Source: JANMMJ01 sp964543235
GTDB lineage: Bacteria; Pseudomonadota; Alphaproteobacteria; Rhizobiales; Aestuariivirgaceae
Assembly (NCBI GenBank): GCA_964543235.1
Contig: CAZIXE010000039.1
Coordinates: 1-33,741 of the forward strand
DNA length: 33,741 nt
Direction: 5' to 3'
Every line of letters begins with the position of its first letter. Position 1 is the stretch's first letter. This document shows positions 1 to 6,694 of the stretch, one piece after another. Position numbers and translations under genes: made by a program. A model generated the notes under the pieces. It was not told where the DNA came from and did no database searches. It was given only the letters and a program-made list of their open reading frames with translations.

Positions 1-2
1 GC

Positions 3-425
3 AATCTCGGCCTGATGATGCGCGAGGGCCTGCTCAAGGAGAACATCGACGGCGAAGCGCTGATCTGGGCCCACAACCGCCTGCTTGCCCGCAGCGAGCA
101 GCGCCGCATCCTCATGGTGATCTCCGACGGTGCCCCGGTTGACGATTCGACACTCTCGGTCAATTCCGGCAACTATCTCGAGAAGCACCTGCGCCAGATC
201 ATCATCGACATCGAGAACCGCTCGCCGATCGAGCTGATTGCCATCGGCATCGGCCACGATGTGACACGCTACTACCGCCGCGCCGTCACCATCGTCGACG
301 CCGAGGAACTGGGCGGCGCCATGACCGAGAAGCTGGCCGAACTCTTCGATGAGAAGACGCTGCCGGCAAGGCCCATGCCCGTGGCGCGCCCGGCGGTGCG
401 GCCGCGGCGTGCTGCCGTCTCGTGA
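3..425 (+). CDS. cobT: Cobaltochelatase subunit CobT, C-terminal part (5' end outside window)
   Basis: C-terminal 140 codons of the CobT subunit of the aerobic cobaltochelatase CobNST, which inserts cobalt into hydrogenobyrinic acid a,c-diamide in vitamin B12 synthesis. The visible part is the von Willebrand-like end of the protein. It has a hydrophobic strand leading to ISDGAPVDDST, then GNYLEKHLRQII, the GIGHDVTRYYRRA segment and a closing EELGGAMTEKLAELF helix. A short Pro/Arg/Ala tail follows. The frame is open to the left edge, so the gene starts outside the window. The next gene, rnhB, starts 9 bases after the stop, so they may be co-transcribed. Similarity to CobT is strong; a stand-alone vWA protein is much less likely. 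Confidence 0.9.
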   Translation, partial: NLGLMMREGLLKENIDGEALIWAHNRLLARSEQRRILMVISDGAPVDDSTLSVNSGNYLEKHLRQIIIDIENRSPIELIAIGIGHDVTRYYRRAVTIVDAEELGGAMTEKLAELFDEKTLPARPMPVARPAVRPRRAAVS

Positions 426-434
426 GTTGCCGCC

Positions 435-1046
435 ATGGCACCCGACCTGGTCACCGAGCGCCGGTTCCTGGCGCGCGGCCTGAATCCGGTCTGCGGCATC
501 GATGAGGCCGGCCGCGGCCCCTGGGCGGGGCCGGTCGTCGCCGCCGCCGTCATTCTCGATCCGGCCAACATCCCGGCGGGCATCGACGACTCCAAGGCGC
601 TGACGGCGGCCCGTCGCGAAGCTTTGTATGCCGAGATCATGCACCATGCGGTGGTGGGCATCGGCATCGCCGATGTCGCCCGCATCGACCGCGACAATAT
701 CCTGGAGGCCAATCACTGGGCCATGGCCGAGGCCCTGCGCCAGCTTGCCAGGCCGCCGGCGCTGGCGCTGGTCGACGGCAACCGCGCCCCGCCGCTGCCC
801 TGTCCGGTCCACGCCATGGTGGCAGGCGACGCGAAGTCGCTGTCGATTGCCGCCGCTTCGATCGTGGCCAAGGTCACCCGCGACCGCATCATGCTGGACC
901 TCGACCGCGCCTATCCCGGCTATGGCTTCGCCCGCCACAAGGGCTATGGCACCGCCGCACACCACGAGGCGCTCAGGCGTCACGGCCCCTGCCCGGAGCA
1001 TCGCCGCAGTTTCAAGCCTGTCCGCGCGCTGCTGGGCGGCGGCTGA
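435..1046 (+). CDS. rnhB: Ribonuclease HII
   Basis: Cleaves the RNA strand of RNA-DNA hybrids and removes single ribonucleotides misincorporated in DNA; cytoplasmic. The 203-residue protein is full length for the family. The four catalytic acids are visible: D23 and E24 in GIDEAGRGPWAGP, D114 in VDGN and D132 in AGDAKS. The SIAAASIVAKVTRDR helix and the C-terminal GYGT..H and HRRSFKP motifs are also present. The ATG at 435 is placed just before the conserved core and 9 bases after cobT. A 600-base gap follows before ccrM. The rnhB-ccrM neighbourhood is familiar in Hyphomicrobiales. Confidence 0.97.
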   Translation: MAPDLVTERRFLARGLNPVCGIDEAGRGPWAGPVVAAAVILDPANIPAGIDDSKALTAARREALYAEIMHHAVVGIGIADVARIDRDNILEANHWAMAEALRQLARPPALALVDGNRAPPLPCPVHAMVAGDAKSLSIAAASIVAKVTRDRIMLDLDRAYPGYGFARHKGYGTAAHHEALRRHGPCPEHRRSFKPVRALLGGG

Positions 1047-1401
1047 AGCGATTTTTCGCGTCAAGGCAAGGCTTCGCCGCTGGTGGTTCCGGGATCAGGC
1101 GGCCGGAACCGGGGAGATGAGGGGCTGGCGCGGCGGCCTTTCGCCACTCAAAAGGGTAAGGCAAAGCATGTGGCCCCTGGGGCCGCCACGCCGCGGGATT
1201 TTGGCCGCTCGTTCCGGGACTTCGGGACCCGTTGCCGGGACCGTAGCATCCGCGCCGTCCACCTGCGATGGTCCGGGGCCGGAACGGGGCTCCTGGTTGC
1301 GGCTGACCCCGTCGGTCAACCGGTTTCAGGCCCGCATCTCCGGCTCCGGTCTGCGACGGCTCGCGAACCGCCCCTCCTGAGCAGGAGACACCGGCCTGCT
1401 A

Positions 1402-1416
1402 GAACATAATAGGAAC
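1402..1416 (-). promoter_or_regulatory. Putative LexA (SOS) operator within a leftward promoter-like sequence
   Basis: On the plus strand the sequence is GAAC-ATAATAG-GAAC, which on the minus strand is GTTC-CTATTAT-GTTC, an exact match to the alphaproteobacterial LexA box GTTC-N7-GTTC with an AT-rich spacer. On the minus strand a consensus -35 hexamer TTGACA (1424-1419) is followed by 17 bases that contain the whole operator and then TAGCAG (1401-1396) as a possible weak -10. LexA binding between -35 and -10 is the usual SOS arrangement. No recognised gene lies leftward of it; on the plus strand ccrM starts 232 bases away. Confidence 0.55.
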
Positions 1417-1543
1417 AATGTCAACAGAAAAATCATCCCCTGTGAGAACTGTCCTTGCCGGGCCGTCGCGCCCGGCCCGGACTGATCCTCGGCGGACATG
1501 ACGATCGCCGTCCCGCCGGCGCGGCGGCGGCCTACTGAGGCGG

Positions 1544-1621
1544 GAGTCACTCCGTTAACCACATTTCGGGTTTCGGATTCACCCCGCGACTCCGCGCGAT
1601 CACTATTGCCATTCGAGAGTC
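1544..1621 (+). promoter_or_regulatory. ccrM control region: four GANTC methylation sites and a CtrA-like half-site
   Basis: GANTC, the target of CcrM itself, occurs four times within 78 bases: 1544-1548 GAGTC, 1576-1580 GATTC, 1588-1592 GACTC and 1617-1621 GAGTC. At about 65% GC one site per 300 bases is expected. GTTAACC at 1554-1560 resembles the TTAACC half of the CtrA box, but the second TTAA at the expected 7-base spacing is absent. In Caulobacter, ccrM is activated by CtrA and its leader carries GANTC sites whose methylation lowers transcription, so the arrangement fits a feedback loop. Function here is inferred. Confidence 0.6.
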
Positions 1622-1647
1622 CTTGTGAGTGTGCGTAGGGGTCTGGG

Positions 1648-2754
1648 ATGGGGTTCGAAACGCGGCCGGATGTCGATCTGCTGCTCGATCGGGTGCTGGT
1701 GGGCGACTGCCGCGCCGAACTGCAGCGCGTTCCCGCCGGCTCCGTCGATCTCGTCTTCGCCGATCCGCCCTACAACCTGCAGCTCGCCGGCGAACTGACC
1801 CGCCCCGACCAGAGCAAGGTCGACGCTGTCGATGATGACTGGGACAAGTTTGCGAGCTTCGCCGACTACGACGACTTCACGCGGGCCTGGCTGGCGCAAT
1901 GCCGGCGCGCGCTCAAGCCCGACGGCGCCCTCTGGGTGATCGGTTCCTACCACAACATCTTCCGCGTCGGCGCCATCCTGCAGGATCTCGGCTACTGGAT
2001 CCTCAACGACGTCATCTGGCGCAAGACCAATCCGATGCCGAACTTCCGTGGACGGAGGTTTACCAACGCCCACGAAACCCTGATATGGGCGGCGCGTTCA
2101 GCCGATTCGAGGTACACGTTCCACTATGACGCCATGAAGGCGCTGAACGAGGACCTGCAGATGCGCTCCGACTGGACCCTGGCGCTGTGCACGGGTGCCG
2201 AGCGCCTCAAGAGCGGTGAGGGCGGCAAGCTCCATCCCACCCAGAAACCCGAGGCGCTGCTGCACCGCGTGCTGCTGTCATCGACCAGTCCGGGGGACGT
2301 CGTGCTCGATCCCTTCCTCGGCACCGGCACGACCGGTGTGGCCGCCCGCCGGCTTGGCCGCCGCTTCATCGGCATCGAGCGCGACGGCGACTACGCCGAG
2401 GCAGCCCGACAACGCATCGCCGGCACCGCACCTTTCGATGCCGAGGCCCTCAAGGTCTCGACCGGCAAGCGCGCCGAGCCCCGCATTCCCTTCGGCGCCC
2501 TGCTCGAACGCGGCCTGCTCAAGGCCGGCGAGACGCTCTACGATCCCGCCCAGCGCGTCGCCGCCAAGGTGCGCGTCGACGGCTCCATTGCCTGCCGCGA
2601 CGCTTCCGGCTCGATTCACAAGATCGGCGCCTATGTGCAGGGCGCCGAGGCCTGCAATGGCTGGACCTTCTGGCATGTCAGAAAGGGCAAGGCGCTGATC
2701 CCGATCGACCACCTGCGCCAGCAGGTGAGGGCGGAGATGAGCGCCGTCCCATGA
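1648..2754 (+). CDS. ccrM: Cell-cycle-regulated DNA adenine methyltransferase CcrM (GANTC)
   Basis: Methylates adenine in GANTC and thereby couples replication to cell-cycle transcription in Alphaproteobacteria. The 368-residue protein is a beta-class N6-adenine methyltransferase. The catalytic DPPY is at residues 39-42 (FADPPYNLQL), the target-binding part includes GSYHNIFRVG and NPMPNF, and the SAM-binding loop DPFLGTGTTG is near residue 221. The C-terminal roughly 95 residues form the RAMA-type domain with SGSIHKIGA and CNGWTFWH, typical of CcrM and needed for its recognition of double-stranded DNA. Resemblance to Caulobacter CcrM extends over the whole length. The ATG at 1648 begins close to the family N terminus. 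The stop overlaps the next gene in ATGA. Confidence 0.97.
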   Translation: MGFETRPDVDLLLDRVLVGDCRAELQRVPAGSVDLVFADPPYNLQLAGELTRPDQSKVDAVDDDWDKFASFADYDDFTRAWLAQCRRALKPDGALWVIGSYHNIFRVGAILQDLGYWILNDVIWRKTNPMPNFRGRRFTNAHETLIWAARSADSRYTFHYDAMKALNEDLQMRSDWTLALCTGAERLKSGEGGKLHPTQKPEALLHRVLLSSTSPGDVVLDPFLGTGTTGVAARRLGRRFIGIERDGDYAEAARQRIAGTAPFDAEALKVSTGKRAEPRIPFGALLERGLLKAGETLYDPAQRVAAKVRVDGSIACRDASGSIHKIGAYVQGAEACNGWTFWHVRKGKALIPIDHLRQQVRAEMSAVP

Positions 2755-3245
2755 GCGGCCGCTTCGTGCGCGCCGCAACAGCTGCGGATGCGGCACGGAT
2801 CGCTGAAATCTATAACCAGGGCATTGCCGACCGAATCGCGACATTTGAGACCGAGCCGCGCCGTGCCGCCGATATCGCCGCCTGGTTGGCGCGTGGCGAT
2901 GTCGTGGTCGTGGCTGGAACCGCGGCCTCGGTCATGGCCTACGCCGCCGCCTTCCCGTATCGCAACCGCCCCTGCTATGACGGCGTCCGCGAGTTTTCGG
3001 TCTATGCGGCGCGTGAGGCCCGGGGTCAGGGCTTCGGCCGCGACGCCATGCGTGCCCTGATCGAGGCCTGCCGTGCCCACGGCTGGTGGAAGCTCCTCTC
3101 CCGGGTCTTTCCGGAGAACCGCACGAGTCTGGCGATGCTGGCGGGCCTCGGCTTTCGCGAGGTCGGCACTTATCGCCGCCACGCGCAGCTTGACGGTCAC
3201 TGGCGCGACGTGGTGATCGTCGAGAAACTGCTCGACGAAGCCTGA
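2751..3245 (+). CDS. GNAT N-acetyltransferase, phosphinothricin/arsinothricin acetyltransferase type
   Basis: A 164-residue Gcn5-related acetyltransferase of the PAT/Bar/ArsN1 group, which acetylates the amino group of phosphinothricin-like glutamate analogues or amino acids such as methionine sulfoximine. The N terminus has the typical IAEIYNQGI segment. The acetyl-CoA loop is REARGQGFG (near residues 88-96), followed by ENRTSLAMLAGLGFREVG and the group-specific end YRRHAQLDGHWRDVVIVEKLL. It starts within the ccrM stop (ATGA), so translation is probably coupled, although no functional link with DNA methylation is known. The substrate cannot be told from sequence. Confidence 0.85.
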   Translation: MSGRFVRAATAADAARIAEIYNQGIADRIATFETEPRRAADIAAWLARGDVVVVAGTAASVMAYAAAFPYRNRPCYDGVREFSVYAAREARGQGFGRDAMRALIEACRAHGWWKLLSRVFPENRTSLAMLAGLGFREVGTYRRHAQLDGHWRDVVIVEKLLDEA

Positions 3246-3247
3246 CC

Positions 3248-3874
3248 ATGCCCCTTGCCACCACCGACCTGCTGCTCTTTGTCACTGCCGCCCTCGCCCT
3301 CAATCTAACGCCCGGCAATGACATGATGTTCGTGCTCGGCCAGTCGGTCCGTTCCGGCACCGCCGCCGGCATTGCCGCGGGCCTCGGCATCGCCACCGGC
3401 TCGCTCGTGCATTTGCTGCTGGTCGCCCTCGGACTGGCGGTGGTGCTGGCCAGGCATCCGCTGCTGTTCGATGCCATCCGCTACCTGGGCGCCGCCTACC
3501 TGCTGTGGCTCGCCTGGCGCGCCTGGACGACCGCGACCGCTACATCGATGGCCAGGGCGGCGCCGCGCAGCGCCTGGCGCGCCTGGCGCGATGGCACCAT
3601 CGTCAATCTGCTCAACCCGAAGGTGATCGTCTTCATGTTCGCTTTCCTGCCACCCTTCATCCGGCCGGAGAACGGCGCCCCGCTCCTGCAACTGCTGATC
3701 CTTGGACTGATCTTCAATGCCGGCGGCACCCTGGTGAACATCGCCGTCGCCGTCTTTGCCGGCCGGGCGGCTACGGTTCTCACCGCCAATGCCAGGGCTG
3801 CCATGCTGTTCGGCCGCCTCACTGCCAGCCTGTTCGTCCTGCTCGCGGCACGGCTGGCCTTCGAGCGCCGCTGA
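3248..3874 (+). CDS. LysE/RhtB family amino acid exporter
   Basis: Inner-membrane efflux protein of the LysE/RhtB family, 208 residues, usual length. The signature NLTPGNDMMFVLGQS (residues 18-32) follows the first hydrophobic segment. The segments GLGIATGSLVHLLLVALGL and GAAYLLWLAWRAW correspond to helices 2 and 3, and NLLNPKVIVFMFAFLPPFI is the conserved central motif. Two further hydrophobic helices close the protein. It begins 2 bases after the acetyltransferase stop, giving a ccrM-GNAT-LysE unit. An acetyltransferase next to an exporter suggests detoxification or export of an amino acid analogue, but the substrate is unknown. Confidence 0.9.
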   Translation: MPLATTDLLLFVTAALALNLTPGNDMMFVLGQSVRSGTAAGIAAGLGIATGSLVHLLLVALGLAVVLARHPLLFDAIRYLGAAYLLWLAWRAWTTATATSMARAAPRSAWRAWRDGTIVNLLNPKVIVFMFAFLPPFIRPENGAPLLQLLILGLIFNAGGTLVNIAVAVFAGRAATVLTANARAAMLFGRLTASLFVLLAARLAFERR

Positions 3875-3957
3875 CGCTGCGCCTCACTCACGCCATTGTT
3901 GGCGGCTGATAAGGCGCAGCGGCTTTCTGTAGCCGGGCGAAAGTGATAGGATCAGCC

Positions 3958-4506
3958 ATGTCCAAGATCGATGAGTCCCGGCCGTTCGTGCCGGTGAGGA
4001 TTGCGGTGTTGACGGTCTCGGATACACGCAGCCTCGAAACCGACACGTCCGGCCAGACCCTGAGCGACCGCATTGCCGAGGCCGGCCACCAGCTCTCGGG
4101 GCGCAAGGTCGTCAAGGACGACGTCCGCGCCATCCGCCACACCATGCGCGACTGGCTCGACCGCAACGACATCGATGTGATTATCTCGACGGGCGGCACC
4201 GGCCTGACCGGCAACGACGTGACCATCGAGGCGATGCGGGCGCTGTTCGAGAAGGAGATCGACGGCTTCGGCACTCTTTTCCACATGGTATCCTTCCCGA
4301 AAGTCGGCACCTCCACCATCCAGTCCCGTGCCACCGCCGGCGTTGCCAAGGGCAAATATGTCTTCTGCCTGCCTGGCTCGCCCGGCGCCTGCCGCGACGG
4401 CTGGGACGAAATCCTGAAGCCCCAGCTCGACTATCGCCACATGCCCTGCAATTTCGTGGAAATCATGCCGCGGCTCGAGGAGCACCTGAAGAAGAGCCAG
4501 GCCTGA
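3958..4506 (+). CDS. moaB: Molybdopterin adenylyltransferase/MoaB family
   Basis: MoaB/MogA-type protein of molybdenum cofactor synthesis, which adenylates molybdopterin before metal insertion or plays a related role. The 182-residue protein has IAVLTVSDTRSLETDTSGQ at the start of the domain, the STGGTGLTGNDVT loop in the middle and FCLPGSPGAC near the end, all characteristic. The ATG at 3958 is preferred to an in-frame GTG at 3943 because AGGA lies 6 bases before the ATG and the family starts near here. It stands alone after an 83-base gap. The only related genes nearby are a MOSC protein (5727-6311) and, more loosely, a sulfur carrier of the TusA type. Confidence 0.93.
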   Translation: MSKIDESRPFVPVRIAVLTVSDTRSLETDTSGQTLSDRIAEAGHQLSGRKVVKDDVRAIRHTMRDWLDRNDIDVIISTGGTGLTGNDVTIEAMRALFEKEIDGFGTLFHMVSFPKVGTSTIQSRATAGVAKGKYVFCLPGSPGACRDGWDEILKPQLDYRHMPCNFVEIMPRLEEHLKKSQA

Positions 4507-4540
4507 CCGCGCAGCGCAGGGCCCCGCGCCAGGCCATTTT

Positions 4541-4555
4541 GTTCTTGATTTGTTC
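4541..4555 (+). promoter_or_regulatory. Putative LexA (SOS) operator upstream of the radical SAM gene
   Basis: GTTC-TTGATTT-GTTC is an exact match to the alphaproteobacterial LexA box GTTC-N7-GTTC and ends 23 bases before the ATG at 4579. TTGTTC (4539-4544) could be the -35 hexamer and TTGCTA (4563-4568) a -10 with 18 bases between them, so the operator would cover the promoter. Binding is inferred from the motif only. Confidence 0.6.
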
Positions 4556-4578
4556 AAGAGATTTGCTATCCAGGGCGC

Positions 4579-5715
4579 ATGGCGATTCTCATCGACCGGC
4601 GTGCAACGGCCGCCCTCGATCCGGACCTTCCGGGCGGGGGCCGCGTCACCGCGCGACCGGTCGAAACCCGCGGCCGCGGCGCCAGGAACAATGTCTCGGG
4701 ACGCTTTGAACCGCAGCGCCGCAGCCTTTTTGACGACGGCTGGCAGAGTCTTGACGATCTCCCCGGCCTGCGGACCACGGTGATCGCCGAGACCGCCAGG
4801 CAGATCATCACCCGCAACGATTCGCCCGATATTTCCTTCGACCGCTCGGTCAATCCCTATCGCGGCTGTGAACACGGCTGCAGCTACTGCTATGCACGGC
4901 CCACCCATGCCTATATGGGCCTGTCGCCGGGCCTCGACTTCGAGAGCCGCCTGTTCGCCAAGACCAACGCCGCCGAACTGCTGCGCCAGGAACTGTCGAA
5001 GCCGGGATATGCGCCGCGTGTGCTGGCGCTTGGCTCCAATACCGACCCCTACCAGCCCATCGAGCGCCAGCACCGCATCACCCGCCAGGTGCTGGAAATA
5101 CTGGCCGAGTTCGGCCATCCCGTCGGCATTGTCACCAAATCGGCGCTGGTGCTGCGCGACCTGGACATTCTCAAATCCCTGGCCGGGCGCGGCCTCGTCA
5201 AGGTGGCGGTTTCCGTAACCACCCTCGATGCCACGCTGGCCCGCAAGATGGAACCGCGCGCTTCGACTCCCGCCAAGCGCCTGGCCGCCCTGACCCTGCT
5301 GGCCCGGGAAGGCATCCCCGCCGTGGCCATGGTGGCGCCGATCATCCCGGCCCTCAATGACAGCGAGATCGAGCAGATCCTCAAGGCCGTGGCCGCCGCC
5401 GGCGTGAAGGAGGCAGGCTATGTGTTGCTCCGCCTGCCGCTCGAGGTTCGCGACATTTTCGTCGACTGGCTCCAGTCGGAGTATCCCGACCGGGCCGCCC
5501 GCGTCCTGTCGCTGGTCCGCCAGACCCGGGACGGCAGGGAAAATGACTCGACCTTCGACCGCCGCCTGACCGGCACCGGCCCCTACGCCTGGACCATCGG
5601 CCGCCGCTTCGAGATGGCCTGCGCCCGCCTCGGTCTCAACCGCCAACGCGTCAAGCTGGCGCTGGACAGGTTCACGCCGCCGCCGCAGCCGGGCGAGCAG
5701 CTCCGCCTGCTGTAA
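4579..5715 (+). CDS. PA0069-family radical SAM protein (spore photoproduct lyase-like)
   Basis: A 378-residue radical SAM enzyme of the COG1533 group, distantly related to SplB. The [4Fe-4S] cluster motif CxxxCxxC is at residues 97-104 (NPYRGCEHGCSYCYARPTH). It is followed by GLDFESRLFAKTNAAELL and ALGSNTDPYQPIER, both typical of the PA0069 subfamily. The C-terminal third contains IPALNDSEIEQIL and a DRFTPPP end. The reaction of this subfamily is not established; a role with nucleic acids is often guessed from the SplB relationship. A LexA-type operator directly upstream supports a DNA-damage link here. It sits between moaB and a convergent MOSC gene, only 11 bases from the latter. Confidence 0.9.
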   Translation: MAILIDRRATAALDPDLPGGGRVTARPVETRGRGARNNVSGRFEPQRRSLFDDGWQSLDDLPGLRTTVIAETARQIITRNDSPDISFDRSVNPYRGCEHGCSYCYARPTHAYMGLSPGLDFESRLFAKTNAAELLRQELSKPGYAPRVLALGSNTDPYQPIERQHRITRQVLEILAEFGHPVGIVTKSALVLRDLDILKSLAGRGLVKVAVSVTTLDATLARKMEPRASTPAKRLAALTLLAREGIPAVAMVAPIIPALNDSEIEQILKAVAAAGVKEAGYVLLRLPLEVRDIFVDWLQSEYPDRAARVLSLVRQTRDGRENDSTFDRRLTGTGPYAWTIGRRFEMACARLGLNRQRVKLALDRFTPPPQPGEQLRLL

Positions 5716-5726
5716 CCGGAAGCGCC

Positions 5727-6311
5727 TCACACATGGGCATAGTGGCGCTGCGGCGGAAACCAGAGGGTGATCGCATCGCCGGTGCGGATCAGGCCTTCGC
5801 GCTCCACCCAGGCAGTGAGCCCGCGCTTGTGGGTGGCGGCCTTGATGAAGCCCATGGCCTTGTCGGGATGGGTCCTGGCAATCACCTCCGCGACCTGCCG
5901 GCAGGGTGCATTCTCCATGTCCGCCACCAGCGTGCAGCCCGACGGGAACTGCAGCCGCGTTGACGGCGGCACCAGGGTCAGATCCGGAATGCCGGACGTC
6001 ACCAGATTGGCGCCCAGCCATTCCGGCGCCACGCGGTCGATCTCCAGGGCCGCCGCCACCTCGGCGAGCTCCTCGACCGAAAGCAAGGTGAGCTGCCGGA
6101 CATTGCGGATATCGGTATCGCGCGGATAGAGTTGCAGGGTGCGCGAGTCCGATTTGCGGGTCAGCCCGGCGTGGCAATCGCCCACGACGCCGGCGAGGCG
6201 GCAATCGAGTGCATCGACGGGCACCTTCTCGAGCCCCGCCGCGCGGTCCGCCCCGCGCAGCAGCATTTCGACTTTGCCCGCGAAGCGGGCCCTGGTCAGC
6301 AGTGGCGGCAT
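5727..6311 (-). CDS. MOSC domain-containing protein
   Basis: A 194-residue stand-alone MOSC protein, the C-terminal domain found in Moco sulfurase and in YiiM/YuaD-like proteins. These bind molybdenum cofactor or sulfur and often reduce N-hydroxylated compounds. Visible features are VGDCHAGLTRKSD, the helix SVEELAEVAAAL, LGANLVTSGIPDLTLVPPST, and the conserved cysteine in LVADMENAPCRQV near residue 136. The gene faces the radical SAM gene tail to tail and is divergent from tusA across 137 bases. The ATG at 6311 gives the usual length. The exact substrate is not predictable. Confidence 0.9.
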   Translation of the reverse strand: MPPLLTRARFAGKVEMLLRGADRAAGLEKVPVDALDCRLAGVVGDCHAGLTRKSDSRTLQLYPRDTDIRNVRQLTLLSVEELAEVAAALEIDRVAPEWLGANLVTSGIPDLTLVPPSTRLQFPSGCTLVADMENAPCRQVAEVIARTHPDKAMGFIKAATHKRGLTAWVEREGLIRTGDAITLWFPPQRHYAHV

Positions 6312-6416
6312 CGCCGGCTCTCCCGTTCAGAAACCGCTGCAGATAGCAGAGCCGGCACGTCGCCGGAACCCCTCCACCTGCCGCCTCCGGCACTGGCGTG
6401 GCGATCCGGCCTTCTC

Positions 6417-6422
6417 TATAAG
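6417..6422 (+). promoter_or_regulatory. Possible -10 element before tusA
   Basis: TATAAG lies 27 bases ahead of the tusA ATG in the 137-base divergent region with the MOSC gene. No good -35 is visible at 16-18 bases upstream, so only the -10 is proposed. The same hexamer precedes dapF and acnA in this window. Confidence 0.3.
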
Positions 6423-6448
6423 CACCGCCCACACAATGACTGACGGAA

Positions 6449-6694
6449 ATGATGCCCGGCGAAACCGAGATTGATGCCAGGGGATTGCTGTGCCCCCTGC
6501 CCGTGCTGAAGGCGCGCAAGAAGCTTGCGGCCATGCGCGCCGGCGACGTCTTGGCCGTGCGCGCCACCGATCCCGCAGCGCGCATCGACATGCCGCATTA
6601 CTGCCGGGAGGCCGGGCACCGTTTCCTGGGCGAGGAACAGCGGGACGACTGCTGGGTTTTCCGCATCGAGAAGCAGGAACCGGACCATGTTTGA
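6449..6694 (+). CDS. TusA/SirA-family sulfur carrier protein
   Basis: Small 81-residue protein of the TusA family, which passes persulfide sulfur to tRNA thiolation, molybdenum cofactor or other sulfur pathways. The signature ARGLLCPLPVLKARKKL, with the active cysteine in CPLP near residue 15, is intact. The domain ends with CREAGHRFL and a hydrophobic strand WVFRIEK, as in the family. Two adjacent ATGs (6449 and 6452) are possible starts. The last 8 bases overlap the start of the DDAH-like gene, so the two are probably translated together. The particular sulfur acceptor is unknown, and tusA need not be the tRNA-specific member. Confidence 0.88.
   Translation: MMPGETEIDARGLLCPLPVLKARKKLAAMRAGDVLAVRATDPAARIDMPHYCREAGHRFLGEEQRDDCWVFRIEKQEPDHV

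Larger units (their letters stand above)
1047..1647. other. 600-base intergenic region between rnhB and ccrM
   Basis: No convincing protein gene lies here. Short open frames exist on both strands, for example 1095-1319 minus (74 codons from TTG) and 1083-1409 plus. They lack a good ribosome binding site, are rich in Arg/Pro/Gly, and match no family I recognise. What can be supported is regulatory: an AT-rich patch around 1401-1435 with an exact LexA-type operator (1402-1416) and a TTGACA hexamer on the minus strand (1424-1419). Next to ccrM is a cluster of GANTC sites with a TTAACC element (1544-1621). A 27-codon frame starting at ATG 1418, two bases past the operator, is also open on the plus strand; I do not call it a gene. 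Confidence 0.6.

Noticed and set aside
1095..1319. 74-codon minus-strand frame downstream of the orphan LexA box
   Set aside because: TTG start without ribosome binding site and no recognisable sequence; kept only as a possibility within the LexA finding.
1083..1409. 108-codon plus-strand frame in the rnhB-ccrM gap
   Set aside because: No ribosome binding site, low complexity, Arg/Gly/Pro rich and no family resemblance.
3952..6591. Very long minus-strand open frame (879 codons) across moaB, the radical SAM gene and MOSC
   Set aside because: It lies opposite well-supported genes, has no family signature and arises from strong GC bias at third positions.
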